Below are positions 1 to 8,595 of a DNA stretch of 64,000 nt, piece after piece (position 1 is the first letter of the stretch; the number at the start of each line of letters is the position of its first letter). The stretch is taken from the NCBI RefSeq assembly GCF_013377015.1, contig NZ_JACABA010000002.1:62001-126000 (forward strand), given 5' to 3'. Position numbers and translations under genes: made by a program. This DNA is from Rhodopseudomonas sp. (GTDB lineage Bacteria > Pseudomonadota > Alphaproteobacteria > Rhizobiales > Xanthobacteraceae). Under the pieces are notes generated by a model. The model was not told where the DNA came from. It made no database searches and saw nothing but the letters and a program-made list of their open reading frames with translations.

Positions 1-507
1 TAGTTCCTGCTCGCGGTCGAGCCGCATCTTCACCGAATCCATGGTGAGCATGCGGTTGATCGAGAAGTGCCGACCGACGTCGCGCAGCATTTCGATGTAG
101 TTCAGCTTGGTCAGCCACTCGGCATTGTCGGCCATCACGGCGTCGGACTTGCCGTCGCCGAATTTGATCAGCTTGGCGAAGGTGCCCTTGATCGAATCCT
201 TGTTGGCGTCGATCTGCTCGTAGGTCAGGATCTTGCGGGTCTCGTCTCGGCCGGAGGGATCGCCGACCCGCGTGGTGCCGCCGCCCATCAGCGCGATCGG
301 CCTGTTGCCGGTCGCCTGCAGCCAGTGCAGCATCATGATCGAGAGCAGGTGTCCGACATGCAGCGACGCCGCGGTGCAGTCATAGCCGACATAGGCGACC
401 GCCTCGCCGCGCGACGCCAGGGCGTCCAGCGAGTCCGGATCGGAAATCTGATGAACGAAGCCGCGGCCTTGCAGCACATTGAGAAAATCAGACTTAAATG
501 CGGTCAT
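1..507 (-). CDS. tyrS: Tyrosyl-tRNA synthetase, N-terminal part (runs off the window)
   Basis: Class I aminoacyl-tRNA synthetase that charges tRNA-Tyr in the cytoplasm. The reverse strand from 507 reads through 169 codons to the window edge with no stop. The HIGH-type ATP-binding motif appears as HVGH at about residues 50-53, followed by the family's [14 protein letters not shown] stretch. The catalytic second half (KMSKS loop, S4 domain) lies outside the window. The ATG at 507 gives an N-terminus of normal length. It is divergent from anmK, so 508-671 should hold both promoters. Identification is firm; only the missing end is unknown. Confidence 0.95.
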   Translation of the reverse strand, partial: MTAFKSDFLNVLQGRGFVHQISDPDSLDALASRGEAVAYVGYDCTAASLHVGHLLSIMMLHWLQATGNRPIALMGGGTTRVGDPSGRDETRKILTYEQIDANKDSIKGTFAKLIKFGDGKSDAVMADNAEWLTKLNYIEMLRDVGRHFSINRMLTMDSVKMRLDREQEL

Positions 508-671
508 TGGTGTGCGACTCTGATCATTGTTATTTCACGGTATCGCAACGGAGTTGCCGAACATCGTGAATGCTGGCTGACGCGTTTCGGTGCGATGTGG
601 CATTATAAGAACTGGATGTTCGACACAAGTTGGACGTTTTCCGACTTCGGCGGCCTGAAGGGGTCCATGTC

Positions 672-1775
672 ATGATAATGACGGCGATCGGACTGATGAG
701 CGGAACCTCGCTCGACGGGGTCGACGTCGCCTTGATCAAGACCGACGGCAAGCGGGTGACTGCGCTCGGCCCCTCTGGCTATCGGCCCTACAGCGAGGGC
801 GAGCGCGGCCTGCTGCGCCAGGCGCTGGCCGAGGCAGCGCAGTTAACGCAGCGCGACGCCCGTCCGGGAATCCTCGGCGAGGCGGAGCGGGCGGTGACCA
901 TCGCCCACGCCGAGGCGGTCGCGGCCTTCACCGCGCAGAACCGGATCGCGCGCGAGGAGATCGACATCGTCGGGTTTCACGGCCAGACCGTGCTGCATCG
1001 CCCGGCGCAGAAGCTGACGGTGCAGATCGGCGACGCGCTGGCGCTGGCGAAGGCGATCCATATCCCGGTGATGCATGATTTCCGCGCCGCCGACGTCGCG
1101 GCGGGCGGGCAGGGCGCGCCGTTGGTGCCGGTCTATCACCGCGCGCTGGCGCAGTCGCTCGACCGCGACGGCCCGATCGTCGTGGTCAATATCGGCGGGG
1201 TTTCCAACATCACCTATATCGACGGCACTGACAGCCTGATCGCCTGCGATACCGGGCCCGGCAATGCCCTGTTAGACGATTTTGTATTCGCCGTGACCGG
1301 CCAGCCGTTCGACGCCCAGGGCAAATTGGCGGCGCAGGGCGAGCCCGATCAGGACTGGATCGCGCGGTCGCTGGCGCATCCGTTCTTCGCACTGCCGCCG
1401 CCGAAATCGCTCGACCGCAACGATTTCGCCGCACTTCGGCTGGGGCAGATCGCGCCCGACGACGGCGCCGCGACGCTGACCGCGTTCACCGTGGCGGCGA
1501 TCGCGGCGATCGCGCCGTTGCTGCCGAAACCGCCGCGGAGCTGGATCGTCACCGGCGGCGGCGCCCGCAACCTGACGATGCTGCGGATGTTGCGCGAGGG
1601 CTTGGCGCCGGCCAGCGTCGAGACCGCCGATGCGCTGGGCTGGTCGGCCGACGCGATGGAGGCGCAGGCGTTCGGCTTTCTCGCCGCGCGCGGCCTGAAG
1701 GGACTGCCGCTGAGCTATCCGGCGACCACCGGCGTGCCGCTGCCGATGACCGGCGGGCTGATCGCGCGGCCCTGA
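672..1775 (+). CDS. anmK: Anhydro-N-acetylmuramic acid kinase
   Basis: Phosphorylates and hydrolyses 1,6-anhydro-MurNAc to MurNAc-6-phosphate in peptidoglycan recycling. The product is 367 residues, normal for the family. The signature GLMSGTSLDGVD is at residues 7-18; HGQTVLH, IGGVSNI and CDTGPGN follow in the usual order, and a GGGARN motif lies near the C-terminus. An in-frame ATG at 630 would add 14 residues not expected in the family, so I chose 672 (678 is also possible). Divergent from tyrS. No MurQ-type partner is nearby. Confidence 0.95.
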   Translation: MIMTAIGLMSGTSLDGVDVALIKTDGKRVTALGPSGYRPYSEGERGLLRQALAEAAQLTQRDARPGILGEAERAVTIAHAEAVAAFTAQNRIAREEIDIVGFHGQTVLHRPAQKLTVQIGDALALAKAIHIPVMHDFRAADVAAGGQGAPLVPVYHRALAQSLDRDGPIVVVNIGGVSNITYIDGTDSLIACDTGPGNALLDDFVFAVTGQPFDAQGKLAAQGEPDQDWIARSLAHPFFALPPPKSLDRNDFAALRLGQIAPDDGAATLTAFTVAAIAAIAPLLPKPPRSWIVTGGGARNLTMLRMLREGLAPASVETADALGWSADAMEAQAFGFLAARGLKGLPLSYPATTGVPLPMTGGLIARP

Positions 1776-1789
1776 TCACGTCTGATTGA

Positions 1790-1848
1790 TGCAGGTGCAT
1801 TGATCTTGACGCTTCATGCAGATGCATTTAATTTGATGCAGTTGCATG
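1790..1848. promoter_or_regulatory. Three ATGCA-N2-TGCAT operator-like repeats
   Basis: Three perfect dyads with pattern ATGCA-G(G/A/T)-TGCAT lie at 1790-1801, 1817-1828 and 1837-1848. Their centres are 27 and 20 bp apart, about 2.5 and 2 helical turns. The third copy extends to TTGATGCAGTTGCATGAA, nearly an 18-bp palindrome. They lie 140-198 bp upstream of the GST start. Dyads of this size are typical of winged-helix (for example MarR-type) dimers, but no regulator gene is adjacent, so the binder is unknown. Confidence 0.55.
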
Positions 1849-1987
1849 AAGTGGACACGTCAAATGCCGTCGACAGATAACATTGAATTCGCCCTGGTCC
1901 TGCTCCGCAACGCGCGGGGCCTGATCGGCATCGCCCGGTTGCGGTTGCGCCAAATGATCGTGTGCAGGCGTTGGGACGGGTCCTGCC

Positions 1988-2689
1988 ATGGCCAGTGCTG
2001 ACCGCGCCGACAGCGGCGCGCCCGTGCTGACCCTGATCAGCCATCGGCTGTGCCCCTATGTGCAACGCGCGGTGATCGCGTTGACCGAGAAGGGCGTGCC
2101 GTTCGAGCGGATCGACATCGATCTTGCCAACAAGCCGGACTGGTTTCTGGCGATCTCGCCGCTCGGCAAGACCCCGGTGCTGAAGGTCGGCGATACGGCG
2201 ATCTTCGAATCGGCGGTGATTCTCGAATATCTGGAAGAGACCCAGCAGCACCCGCTGCATCCGGCCGATCCGCTGGCGCGCGCGGAGCATCGCGGCTGGA
2301 TCGAGTTCGGCTCAGCGGTGCTTGCCGACATTGCCGGGCTTTACGCGGCGCCGGATCAAGCCGCGTTCCAGGCCAAGGCCGTGCAGCTTGAGGCGCGATT
2401 TGCCCGGCTCGAGGCCCGCCTCGCGGCTTCACCTTGGTTCGACGGCGAAAAATTCTCGCTGGTCGACGCCGCGTTCGGACCGGTGTTCCGCTATTTCGAC
2501 GTGTTCGACCAGATCGGCGACTTCAGCATCCTTGACGGCAAACCGAAGCTGGCGCGCTGGCGCAAACATCTCGCGGAGCGGCCGTCCGTACGCGGGGCCG
2601 TCAGCGCCGACTATCCGGCGCTGCTGCGCGACTTCCTGATCCGGCGCAATTCCTGGATCTCAAGGCTGCAGCTCCAAGCCGCAGCCTGA
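1988..2689 (+). CDS. Glutathione S-transferase family protein
   Basis: A 233-residue protein with a thioredoxin-like N-terminal half and an all-helical C-terminal half. The N-terminal region has the CPYVQR motif (residues 22-27) seen in omega/lambda-type and dehydroascorbate-reductase-like GSTs, so Cys22 is the likely catalytic residue. SPLGKTPVL and ESAVILEYLEE match the glutathione-binding cis-Pro and Glu-Ser positions. Substrate cannot be read from sequence. The three operator-like repeats upstream suggest inducible expression. Convergent with the hydrolase on the other strand, only 3 bp away. Confidence 0.9.
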   Translation: MASADRADSGAPVLTLISHRLCPYVQRAVIALTEKGVPFERIDIDLANKPDWFLAISPLGKTPVLKVGDTAIFESAVILEYLEETQQHPLHPADPLARAEHRGWIEFGSAVLADIAGLYAAPDQAAFQAKAVQLEARFARLEARLAASPWFDGEKFSLVDAAFGPVFRYFDVFDQIGDFSILDGKPKLARWRKHLAERPSVRGAVSADYPALLRDFLIRRNSWISRLQLQAAA

Positions 2690-2692
2690 CGT

Positions 2693-3340
2693 TTAACGGA
2701 CGTTGGCGAGCCGCATGTCGAGATATCCGGTTACCGATTCCATCAGCGGCTGCAATTTGCCGTCGAAGAAATGGTTGGCGCCGGGGATGATGTGCTGGTC
2801 GATCACGATGCCCTTCTGGGTCTTGAGCTTTTCGACCAGGGTGTTGACGTCCTTCGGCGGCACCACCGCGTCCTTCTCGCCATGCACGATCAGGCCCGAC
2901 GACGGGCAGGGCGCCAGGAACGAGAAGTCGTAGAGATTGGCCGGCGGCGCGATCGAGATGAAGCCCTCGACTTCGGGCCGGCGCATCAACAGCTGCATGC
3001 CGATCCAGGCGCCGAACGAGAAGCCGGCTACCCAGCAGGCGCGTGCTTCGGGATTGATGGTCTGCGCCCAGTCCAGCGCCGAGGCCGCATCGGACAATTC
3101 GCCGGTGCCGTGGTCGAACGAGCCCTGGCTGCGGCCGACGCCGCGGAAATTGAAGCGCAGCACCGAGAAGCCGCGATGCACGAAGGCGTAATAGCACTGG
3201 TAGATGATCTGGTGATTCATCGTGCCGTGGAACTGCGGATGCGGGTGCAGCACCATAGCGATCGGCGCGTTCTTCTGCTTGGCGGGATGGTAACGGCCTT
3301 CGAGGCGGCCTGCGGGACCGGTGAAAATGACTTCGGGCAT
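2693..3340 (-). CDS. Alpha/beta hydrolase (COG2945-type)
   Basis: A 215-residue soluble hydrolase with no signal peptide. The nucleophile elbow is GFSFG (residues 106-110, Ser108), the acid is Asp157 in HGEKDAVVP, and the base is His190 in PGANHFF, so the triad is complete. The N-terminal HPHPQFHGTMNH and FNFRGVGRSQG segments are characteristic of this small-hydrolase family, whose physiological substrate is generally unknown. Transcribed away from the Fe-S operon; the 272-bp gap between them probably holds both promoters. Confidence 0.88.
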   Translation of the reverse strand: MPEVIFTGPAGRLEGRYHPAKQKNAPIAMVLHPHPQFHGTMNHQIIYQCYYAFVHRGFSVLRFNFRGVGRSQGSFDHGTGELSDAASALDWAQTINPEARACWVAGFSFGAWIGMQLLMRRPEVEGFISIAPPANLYDFSFLAPCPSSGLIVHGEKDAVVPPKDVNTLVEKLKTQKGIVIDQHIIPGANHFFDGKLQPLMESVTGYLDMRLANVR

Positions 3341-3612
3341 CAGCGATCCTTGGTAAGCAACCGGCTTGTGCGGGCTCGGCGCGGGCGCACATCAAGCCTT
3401 GCAATTAAAGGCCGATCAGGCGCCGTCCGGCGAACGAGGCGTAACGGCGGGGGAACGGGAAGCCGCGTTCTAGCATACAGCGAGGGGCCAAAAGCAAGGT
3501 TTTTGAGCACGGGGCCTTTTGCGGGACGCATTGGCGGCGCGACAGTGCGAACCGATGTGCGGTAACTTTGTCCCGAGGTTCCTGGTCGTCGAACAAGGGT
3601 ACAACAATTCAA

Positions 3613-4776
3613 ATGGTTGATCGGGTCTATCTTGACTGGAATGCGACAACGCCGCTGCGGCCCGAGGCCAAGGCGGCGATGGTGGATGCATGGGACCTGG
3701 TCGGAAACCCGTCGTCGGTTCATGCCGAGGGTCGCGCGGCGCGGCGGCTGGTGGAGGAGGCGCGAGGATACGTTGCCAAGGCGATCGGCGCGGAGCCGCG
3801 CCAGATCGTCTTCACCTCGGGCGGAACCGAAGCCAACGCCCTGGCGCTGACCTCGGGTCTCCGGGGTTCATCGCAACCCGCTGAACATCTTATTGTTTCC
3901 GCGATCGAACACGCCTCGGTGCTGGCCGGCGGGCGGTTCTCCCCCGAGCGGACGAGCATCCTTGAGGTCACCCCGTCAGGCGTGATCGATCTTGATCAGC
4001 TGCGGACGCTGCTGGCGCAGGGGGCGCCGGCGCTGGTGTCGGTGATGCTTGCCAACAACGAGACCGGCGCGCTGCAGCCGATCGCCGAGGCCGCCGAGCT
4101 GGTGCATCAGGCCGGCGGCATTCTGCACGTCGATGCGATCCAGGCGCTCGGAAAAACTCCGTTCAACCTCAAAGGTTTGAATGCCGATCTGGTGTCGCTG
4201 TCGGCGCATAAGCTGGGCGGCCCCCAGGGCGTCGGCACGCTCGTCATTGGCGAAGGAGTGTCGAATCTCGCACCAATGCTGCGCGGCGGTGGTCAGGAAC
4301 TCGGACGGCGAGCAGGAACCGAGAACGTCGCCGGAATCGCCGGTTTTGGCGCGGCGGTGCAGGCCGCGATGGCCGCGTTGCCCGCGGAGATGGCGCGGGT
4401 CGAAACGCTGCGCAACCGGCTTGAGACCGGCTTGCGGCAAACTCAAGGCCTGATTGTGATCGCCGATTCTGTGCCCCGGCTGCCGAATACGACGCTGTTT
4501 GCCGTTCCCGGACTGCGCGCCGAGACCGCCGTGATCGGCTTCGACCTCGCGGGAATCGCGGTTTCGTCGGGGTCCGCCTGCTCCTCCGGCAAGGTGGCGC
4601 CATCCCATGTGCTGGCAGCGATGGGGTTTGGTCCGGAACTTGCTCAAGCAGCCATAAGGCTCAGTTTGGGCTGGTCCAGTCGCGAAGCCGACATCGATCG
4701 CTGCATCGAGGCTTGGCGAAAGCTTGCCGGGACACTAGTTAAAAGGGATCATGAAACAGTGCTTGAACGATTCTAA
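3613..4776 (+). CDS. IscS/NifS-type (class I) cysteine desulfurase
   Basis: PLP enzyme that removes sulfur from cysteine for Fe-S assembly. 387 residues. It has YLDWNATTPL at the N-terminus, the PLP lysine in LSAHKLGGPQG and the mobile-loop catalytic cysteine in SSGSACSSGK, a class I (IscS/NifS) signature distinct from the class II SufS encoded later in the same operon. I chose ATG 3613; an in-frame ATG at 3568 adds 15 unfamiliar residues. First gene of the suf cluster, 83 bp before sufB. Having both classes in one cluster means the sulfur donor for SufB cannot be assumed. Confidence 0.92.
   Translation: MVDRVYLDWNATTPLRPEAKAAMVDAWDLVGNPSSVHAEGRAARRLVEEARGYVAKAIGAEPRQIVFTSGGTEANALALTSGLRGSSQPAEHLIVSAIEHASVLAGGRFSPERTSILEVTPSGVIDLDQLRTLLAQGAPALVSVMLANNETGALQPIAEAAELVHQAGGILHVDAIQALGKTPFNLKGLNADLVSLSAHKLGGPQGVGTLVIGEGVSNLAPMLRGGGQELGRRAGTENVAGIAGFGAAVQAAMAALPAEMARVETLRNRLETGLRQTQGLIVIADSVPRLPNTTLFAVPGLRAETAVIGFDLAGIAVSSGSACSSGKVAPSHVLAAMGFGPELAQAAIRLSLGWSSREADIDRCIEAWRKLAGTLVKRDHETVLERF
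4762..4776. promoter_or_regulatory. Irr-box-like imperfect dyad overlapping the desulfurase stop codon
   Basis: CTTGAA-CGA-TTCTAA resembles the iron-control element TTAGAA-N3-TTCTAA bound by Irr in rhizobia (recalled consensus). The right half is exact; the left half differs at two positions. It ends with the stop codon of the desulfurase gene, 84 bp before the sufB start, where an internal iron-responsive promoter would make sense. The bases also encode the last residues of the gene, so chance is a real alternative. Confidence 0.3.
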
Positions 4777-4859
4777 CACGGGTGGTTTCATTCGCAGGAT
4801 CGTGTAAGCACATGTGAGTTGATCCACCGCGGTCCTTGAAACCGCGAGCGGAGGTTAAA

Positions 4860-6341
4860 ATGGCTGCCGTCCAAGAAACCGTCGATCGGGTTCGCCAGAT
4901 CGACGTCGATCAATATCGATATGGATTCGAGACGCTGATCGAGTCCGACAAGGCCCCCAAGGGGCTGTCGGAAGATATCGTCAGGTTCATCTCCGCGAAA
5001 AAGAACGAACCGGCCTGGATGCTGGAGTGGCGCCTTGAGGCCTATCGGCGCTGGCTGACCATGACCGAACCGGTCTGGGCGCGGGTGAGCTATCCCAAGA
5101 TCGACTTCCAGGATCTGTATTACTATTCGGCGCCGAAGCCGAAGAAGACGATCGGGTCGCTGGACGAGATCGATCCGGAGATTCTGGAGACCTACAAGAA
5201 GCTCGGCATTCCCTTACGCGAGGTCGAGGCGCTCGAGGGCGTGATTCGCCCCGAAGGCGAGCGGCGCATCGCGGTCGATGCGGTGTTCGATTCGGTGTCG
5301 GTGGCGACCACCTTCCAGGCCGAGCTGAAGAAGGCCGGCGTGATCTTCATGCCGATCTCGGAAGCGATCCGCGAACATCCAGAGTTGGTGAAGAAATATC
5401 TCGGCACCGTGGTGCCGACCACCGACAATTACTACGCGACGCTGAATTCGGCGGTGTTCTCGGACGGCTCGTTCGTCTACGTGCCGCCGGGCGTGCGTTG
5501 CCCGATGGAATTGTCGACCTATTTCCGCATCAATGAGCGCAATACCGGGCAGTTCGAGCGCACGCTGATCATCGCCGACAAGGGCTCTTACGTCAGCTAC
5601 CTCGAAGGCTGCACCGCGCCGCAGCGCGACGAGAACCAGCTGCACGCCGCCGTGGTCGAACTGGTGACGCACGACGACGCCGAGATCAAATATTCGACGG
5701 TGCAGAACTGGTACCCCGGCAATTCCGAGGGCAAGGGCGGCATCTACAATTTCGTCACCAAGCGTGGCGATTGCCGCGGCAACAATTCGAAGATTTCCTG
5801 GACCCAGGTCGAAACCGGCTCGGCGATCACCTGGAAATATCCGAGCTGCATCTTGCGTGGCGACAATTCGCGCGGCGAGTTCTACTCGATCGCGATCTCG
5901 AACGGCTATCAGCAGGTCGATTCCGGCACCAAGATGATTCATCTGGGCAAGAACACCACCAGCCGGATCATCTCCAAGGGCATCGCCGCCGGTCGCTCGC
6001 AGAACACTTATCGGGGCCTCGTCACCGCGCATCGCAAGGCCACCGGCGCGCGAAACTTCACCGCCTGCGACTCGCTGCTGATCGGCGATCAATGCGGCGC
6101 CCACACCGTGCCCTACATCGAGGCGAAGAATTCCTCGGCGCTGTTCGAGCACGAAGCCACCACCTCGAAGATCTCCGAGGACGTGCTGTTCTACTGCGTG
6201 CAGCGCGGACTATCGCAGGAGGAAGCGGTCGGCCTGGTGGTCAACGGTTTCGTCAAAGACGTGCTGCAGCAACTGCCGATGGAATTTGCGGTGGAAGCGC
6301 AGAAGCTGATTTCGATCAGCCTCGAAGGCTCGGTCGGGTAA
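4860..6341 (+). CDS. sufB: Fe-S cluster assembly scaffold SufB
   Basis: Scaffold subunit of the SufBC2D complex, on which Fe-S clusters are built. 493 residues, normal length. It contains [21 protein letters not shown], a long beta-helix core, and the C-terminal [19 protein letters not shown] segment with the conserved cysteine, followed by [23 protein letters not shown] 4860 is preceded by GGAGG at 4850-4854; an upstream in-frame ATG at 4836 lacks such a site. It precedes sufC by 140 bp, a gap filled by a hairpin repeat. Confidence 0.97.
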   Translation: MAAVQETVDRVRQIDVDQYRYGFETLIESDKAPKGLSEDIVRFISAKKNEPAWMLEWRLEAYRRWLTMTEPVWARVSYPKIDFQDLYYYSAPKPKKTIGSLDEIDPEILETYKKLGIPLREVEALEGVIRPEGERRIAVDAVFDSVSVATTFQAELKKAGVIFMPISEAIREHPELVKKYLGTVVPTTDNYYATLNSAVFSDGSFVYVPPGVRCPMELSTYFRINERNTGQFERTLIIADKGSYVSYLEGCTAPQRDENQLHAAVVELVTHDDAEIKYSTVQNWYPGNSEGKGGIYNFVTKRGDCRGNNSKISWTQVETGSAITWKYPSCILRGDNSRGEFYSIAISNGYQQVDSGTKMIHLGKNTTSRIISKGIAAGRSQNTYRGLVTAHRKATGARNFTACDSLLIGDQCGAHTVPYIEAKNSSALFEHEATTSKISEDVLFYCVQRGLSQEEAVGLVVNGFVKDVLQQLPMEFAVEAQKLISISLEGSVG

Positions 6342-6350
6342 CGCCGGAAG

Positions 6351-6460
6351 CCCTCATCTTGAGGCGGCTGCGAAACGGCCGTCTCAGAAGATGAGATGGC
6401 AAATTGAACGACCAACTCGTCTTTCGAGACGCGCGCAAGGGCGCGCTCCACCGGACGAGG
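6351..6460. repeat. Double-hairpin extragenic repeat between sufB and sufC
   Basis: Two successive hairpins fill the gap. The first pairs CTCATCTT (6353-6360) with AAGATGAG (6388-6395) and continues inward with GAGGCGGC/GCCGTCTC. The second pairs CTCGTC (6416-6421) with GACGAG (6454-6459) and encloses GCGCGC/GCGCGC. The layout resembles the dispersed palindromic repeats common between genes in Bradyrhizobium and Rhodopseudomonas (from memory). In mid-operon it could stabilise or attenuate the message. Confidence 0.65.
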
Positions 6461-6481
6461 GCTACAGAAGGAAGGCTGACG

Positions 6482-7240
6482 ATGACCGCACTGCTCGAAG
6501 TCAAGAATCTCCAAGTCAGCGTCGCCGAGCGCGAGATCCTGCACGGGCTGACGCTCACGGTGAACGCCGGCGAGGTCCATGCGATCATGGGGCCGAACGG
6601 TTCCGGCAAGTCGACGCTCAGCCACGTCATCGCCGGCAAGCCGGGCTATGAAGTGACCGGCGGCGAGATCCTGTTCAAGGGCGAGGATCTGTTGGCAATG
6701 GCGCCGGACGTGCGCGCCGCCAAGGGCGTGTTCCTGGCGTTCCAGTATCCGGTGGAAATTCCCGGCGTCGCCACCATGACGTTCCTGCGCACCGCGCTCA
6801 ACGCGCAGCGCAAGGCGCGCGGCGAGGCCGAGTTCTCGACCCCGGACTTTCTGAAGAAGGTGCGGGAGGTCGCAGGATCGCTCGGGATTCCGCAGGAGAT
6901 GCTGCGGCGCGGCGTCAATGTCGGGTTCTCCGGCGGCGAGAAGAAGCGCAACGAAGTGCTGCAGATGGCGCTGTTCCAGCCCAGCCTGTGCATTCTCGAC
7001 GAAATGGATTCCGGGCTCGACATCGACGCGCTGCGGATCGCCGCCGACGGCGTCAACGCGCTGCGCTCGCCGGATCGGGCGATGGTGGTGATCACGCATT
7101 ATCAGCGGCTGTTGGACTACATCGTGCCCGACGTCGTCCATGTGATGTCGAAGGGCAAGGTGGTGAAGAGCGGCGGCAAGGAACTGGCGCTCGAACTCGA
7201 GGCCACCGGTTACGCGCAGTATGAGGACAAGGCGGCCTGA
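6482..7240 (+). CDS. sufC: Fe-S assembly ATPase SufC
   Basis: ABC-type ATPase of the SufBCD complex; soluble, not a transporter. 252 residues. Walker A GPNGSGKST is at residues 37-45, the Q-loop lies in FLAFQYPVEIPG, the signature is FSGGEKKRNE, and Walker B with catalytic Glu is LCILDEMDSGLD. The GEKKRNE variant is typical of SufC. ATG 6482 follows AAGGAAGG; the in-frame ATG at 6404 lies inside the hairpin repeat and is unlikely. Next gene sufD starts 26 bp after the stop. Confidence 0.97.
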   Translation: MTALLEVKNLQVSVAEREILHGLTLTVNAGEVHAIMGPNGSGKSTLSHVIAGKPGYEVTGGEILFKGEDLLAMAPDVRAAKGVFLAFQYPVEIPGVATMTFLRTALNAQRKARGEAEFSTPDFLKKVREVAGSLGIPQEMLRRGVNVGFSGGEKKRNEVLQMALFQPSLCILDEMDSGLDIDALRIAADGVNALRSPDRAMVVITHYQRLLDYIVPDVVHVMSKGKVVKSGGKELALELEATGYAQYEDKAA

Positions 7241-7266
7241 TCTCGGCCGATCGATCGGATAACACG

Positions 7267-8595
7267 ATGAACGTTGCTGTGGCGAAGACGGATAGGGTTG
7301 AAGCGGCGGACGAAACCCCGTTCGCGCTGGCGCGGTCGCGACTGCCCGGATCGGGCGCGGTCGCAGATCTGCGCCGCGAGGCCTATGATGCCTTTCAGCG
7401 GATCGGACTGCCGCATCGCCGCATCGAGGACTGGAAATACACCGATCTGCGCGCGCTGATGCGCGAGGTGCTGCCGTTGGCAGCGGCGCCCGATGCGGAG
7501 GCGCTGGCGCGCGCCGCGGCGGCACTGAAGCTGCATGCGATCGACGGCGTCCGCCGGCTGGTGCTGGTCGACGGCGTCTTGGCGCCGAGCCTGTCCGAGT
7601 TCGGCGATCTCGAGCCGAAGCTCAGCCTGCGCAGCTTGCGCGACATTCTGGCCGGCGGCGACGCCGCGTTGCAGAAAGAACTGTTCGGGCTCGACTCCAA
7701 CAATCCGATGATCGCGCTGAACAGCGCGATGATGACCGACGGCGTGGTGATCGCGGTCGCCGATGGCGCCAAGCTGACGCAGCCGCTGCATGTGGTTCAC
7801 ATCGCCAGCGGTGGCGCACCGGCCGCGGTGTTCACCCGCTCGATGCTGAAGCTCGGCAACGATTCTTCGGCCACGCTGGTCGAAAGCTACATCGCCGGCG
7901 AGGGCGCCGCGGCCTATCAGGTCCATGATTCGCTGGTCATCGCGATCGGCGATCGCGCGCGGCTCGACCACGTCCGGCTGGTGGAGGACGGCCGCGAGGC
8001 GTTCAACATCACGTCGTCGGCGATCGATGTCGGCTCCCACGCTCATTTCAACACTTTCGGCATGGCTACCGGCGCGCTTGTCAGCCGCTATCAGGCGGTG
8101 ATCAACGTCGCAGGCGAGCATTCGCGGGTCGAGACCAACGGCGTCAATCTACTCAACGGCAAGCAGCACGCCGACACCACGCTGGTGATGAATCACGACG
8201 TGCCGCATTGCGCGAGCCGCGAGGTGTTCCGCGCCGTGGTCGACGACCGCGGTCATTCGGTGTTTCAGGGCCGCATCAACGTCCGGCAGCCGGCGCAGCA
8301 CACCGACGCCAAGATGATGACCCGCGCGCTGCTATTGTCCGACGACGCCGAGGCCGACAACAAGCCGGAGCTGGAAATTTTCGCCGATGACGTCACCTGC
8401 GGCCACGGCGCCACCACCGGGGCGCTGGACGAGTCGCTGCTGTTCTATTTGCGCGCCCGCGGCCTTCCCGAGAAGGACGCCCAGTCGCTGCTGATTCAGG
8501 CGTTTGTCGGCGAGGCGATCGAATCGATCGCCGACGATTCGCTGCGCGATCTCGCGATCGGCGCCGCCGCGCGCTGGCTGGAGGCACGGGCATGA
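7267..8595 (+). CDS. sufD: Fe-S cluster assembly protein SufD
   Basis: SufB paralogue that completes the SufBC2D scaffold. 442 residues. PHRRIEDWKYTDLR near the N-terminus and LEIFADDVTCGHGATTG near the C-terminus are SufD hallmarks; the His in CGHGATTG is the residue implicated at the SufB-SufD interface. The end, LLFYLRARGLPEKDAQSLLIQAFVGE, matches the family. Its stop overlaps the sufS start by 4 bp (ATGA), indicating translational coupling. Confidence 0.96.
   Translation: MNVAVAKTDRVEAADETPFALARSRLPGSGAVADLRREAYDAFQRIGLPHRRIEDWKYTDLRALMREVLPLAAAPDAEALARAAAALKLHAIDGVRRLVLVDGVLAPSLSEFGDLEPKLSLRSLRDILAGGDAALQKELFGLDSNNPMIALNSAMMTDGVVIAVADGAKLTQPLHVVHIASGGAPAAVFTRSMLKLGNDSSATLVESYIAGEGAAAYQVHDSLVIAIGDRARLDHVRLVEDGREAFNITSSAIDVGSHAHFNTFGMATGALVSRYQAVINVAGEHSRVETNGVNLLNGKQHADTTLVMNHDVPHCASREVFRAVVDDRGHSVFQGRINVRQPAQHTDAKMMTRALLLSDDAEADNKPELEIFADDVTCGHGATTGALDESLLFYLRARGLPEKDAQSLLIQAFVGEAIESIADDSLRDLAIGAAARWLEARA

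Noticed and set aside
5214-6152. Long minus-strand open frames opposite sufB, parE, phaC, mccB and others
   Set aside because: Arg/His/Gly-rich translations typical of antisense frames in GC-rich genes, with no ribosome-binding sites or domains.
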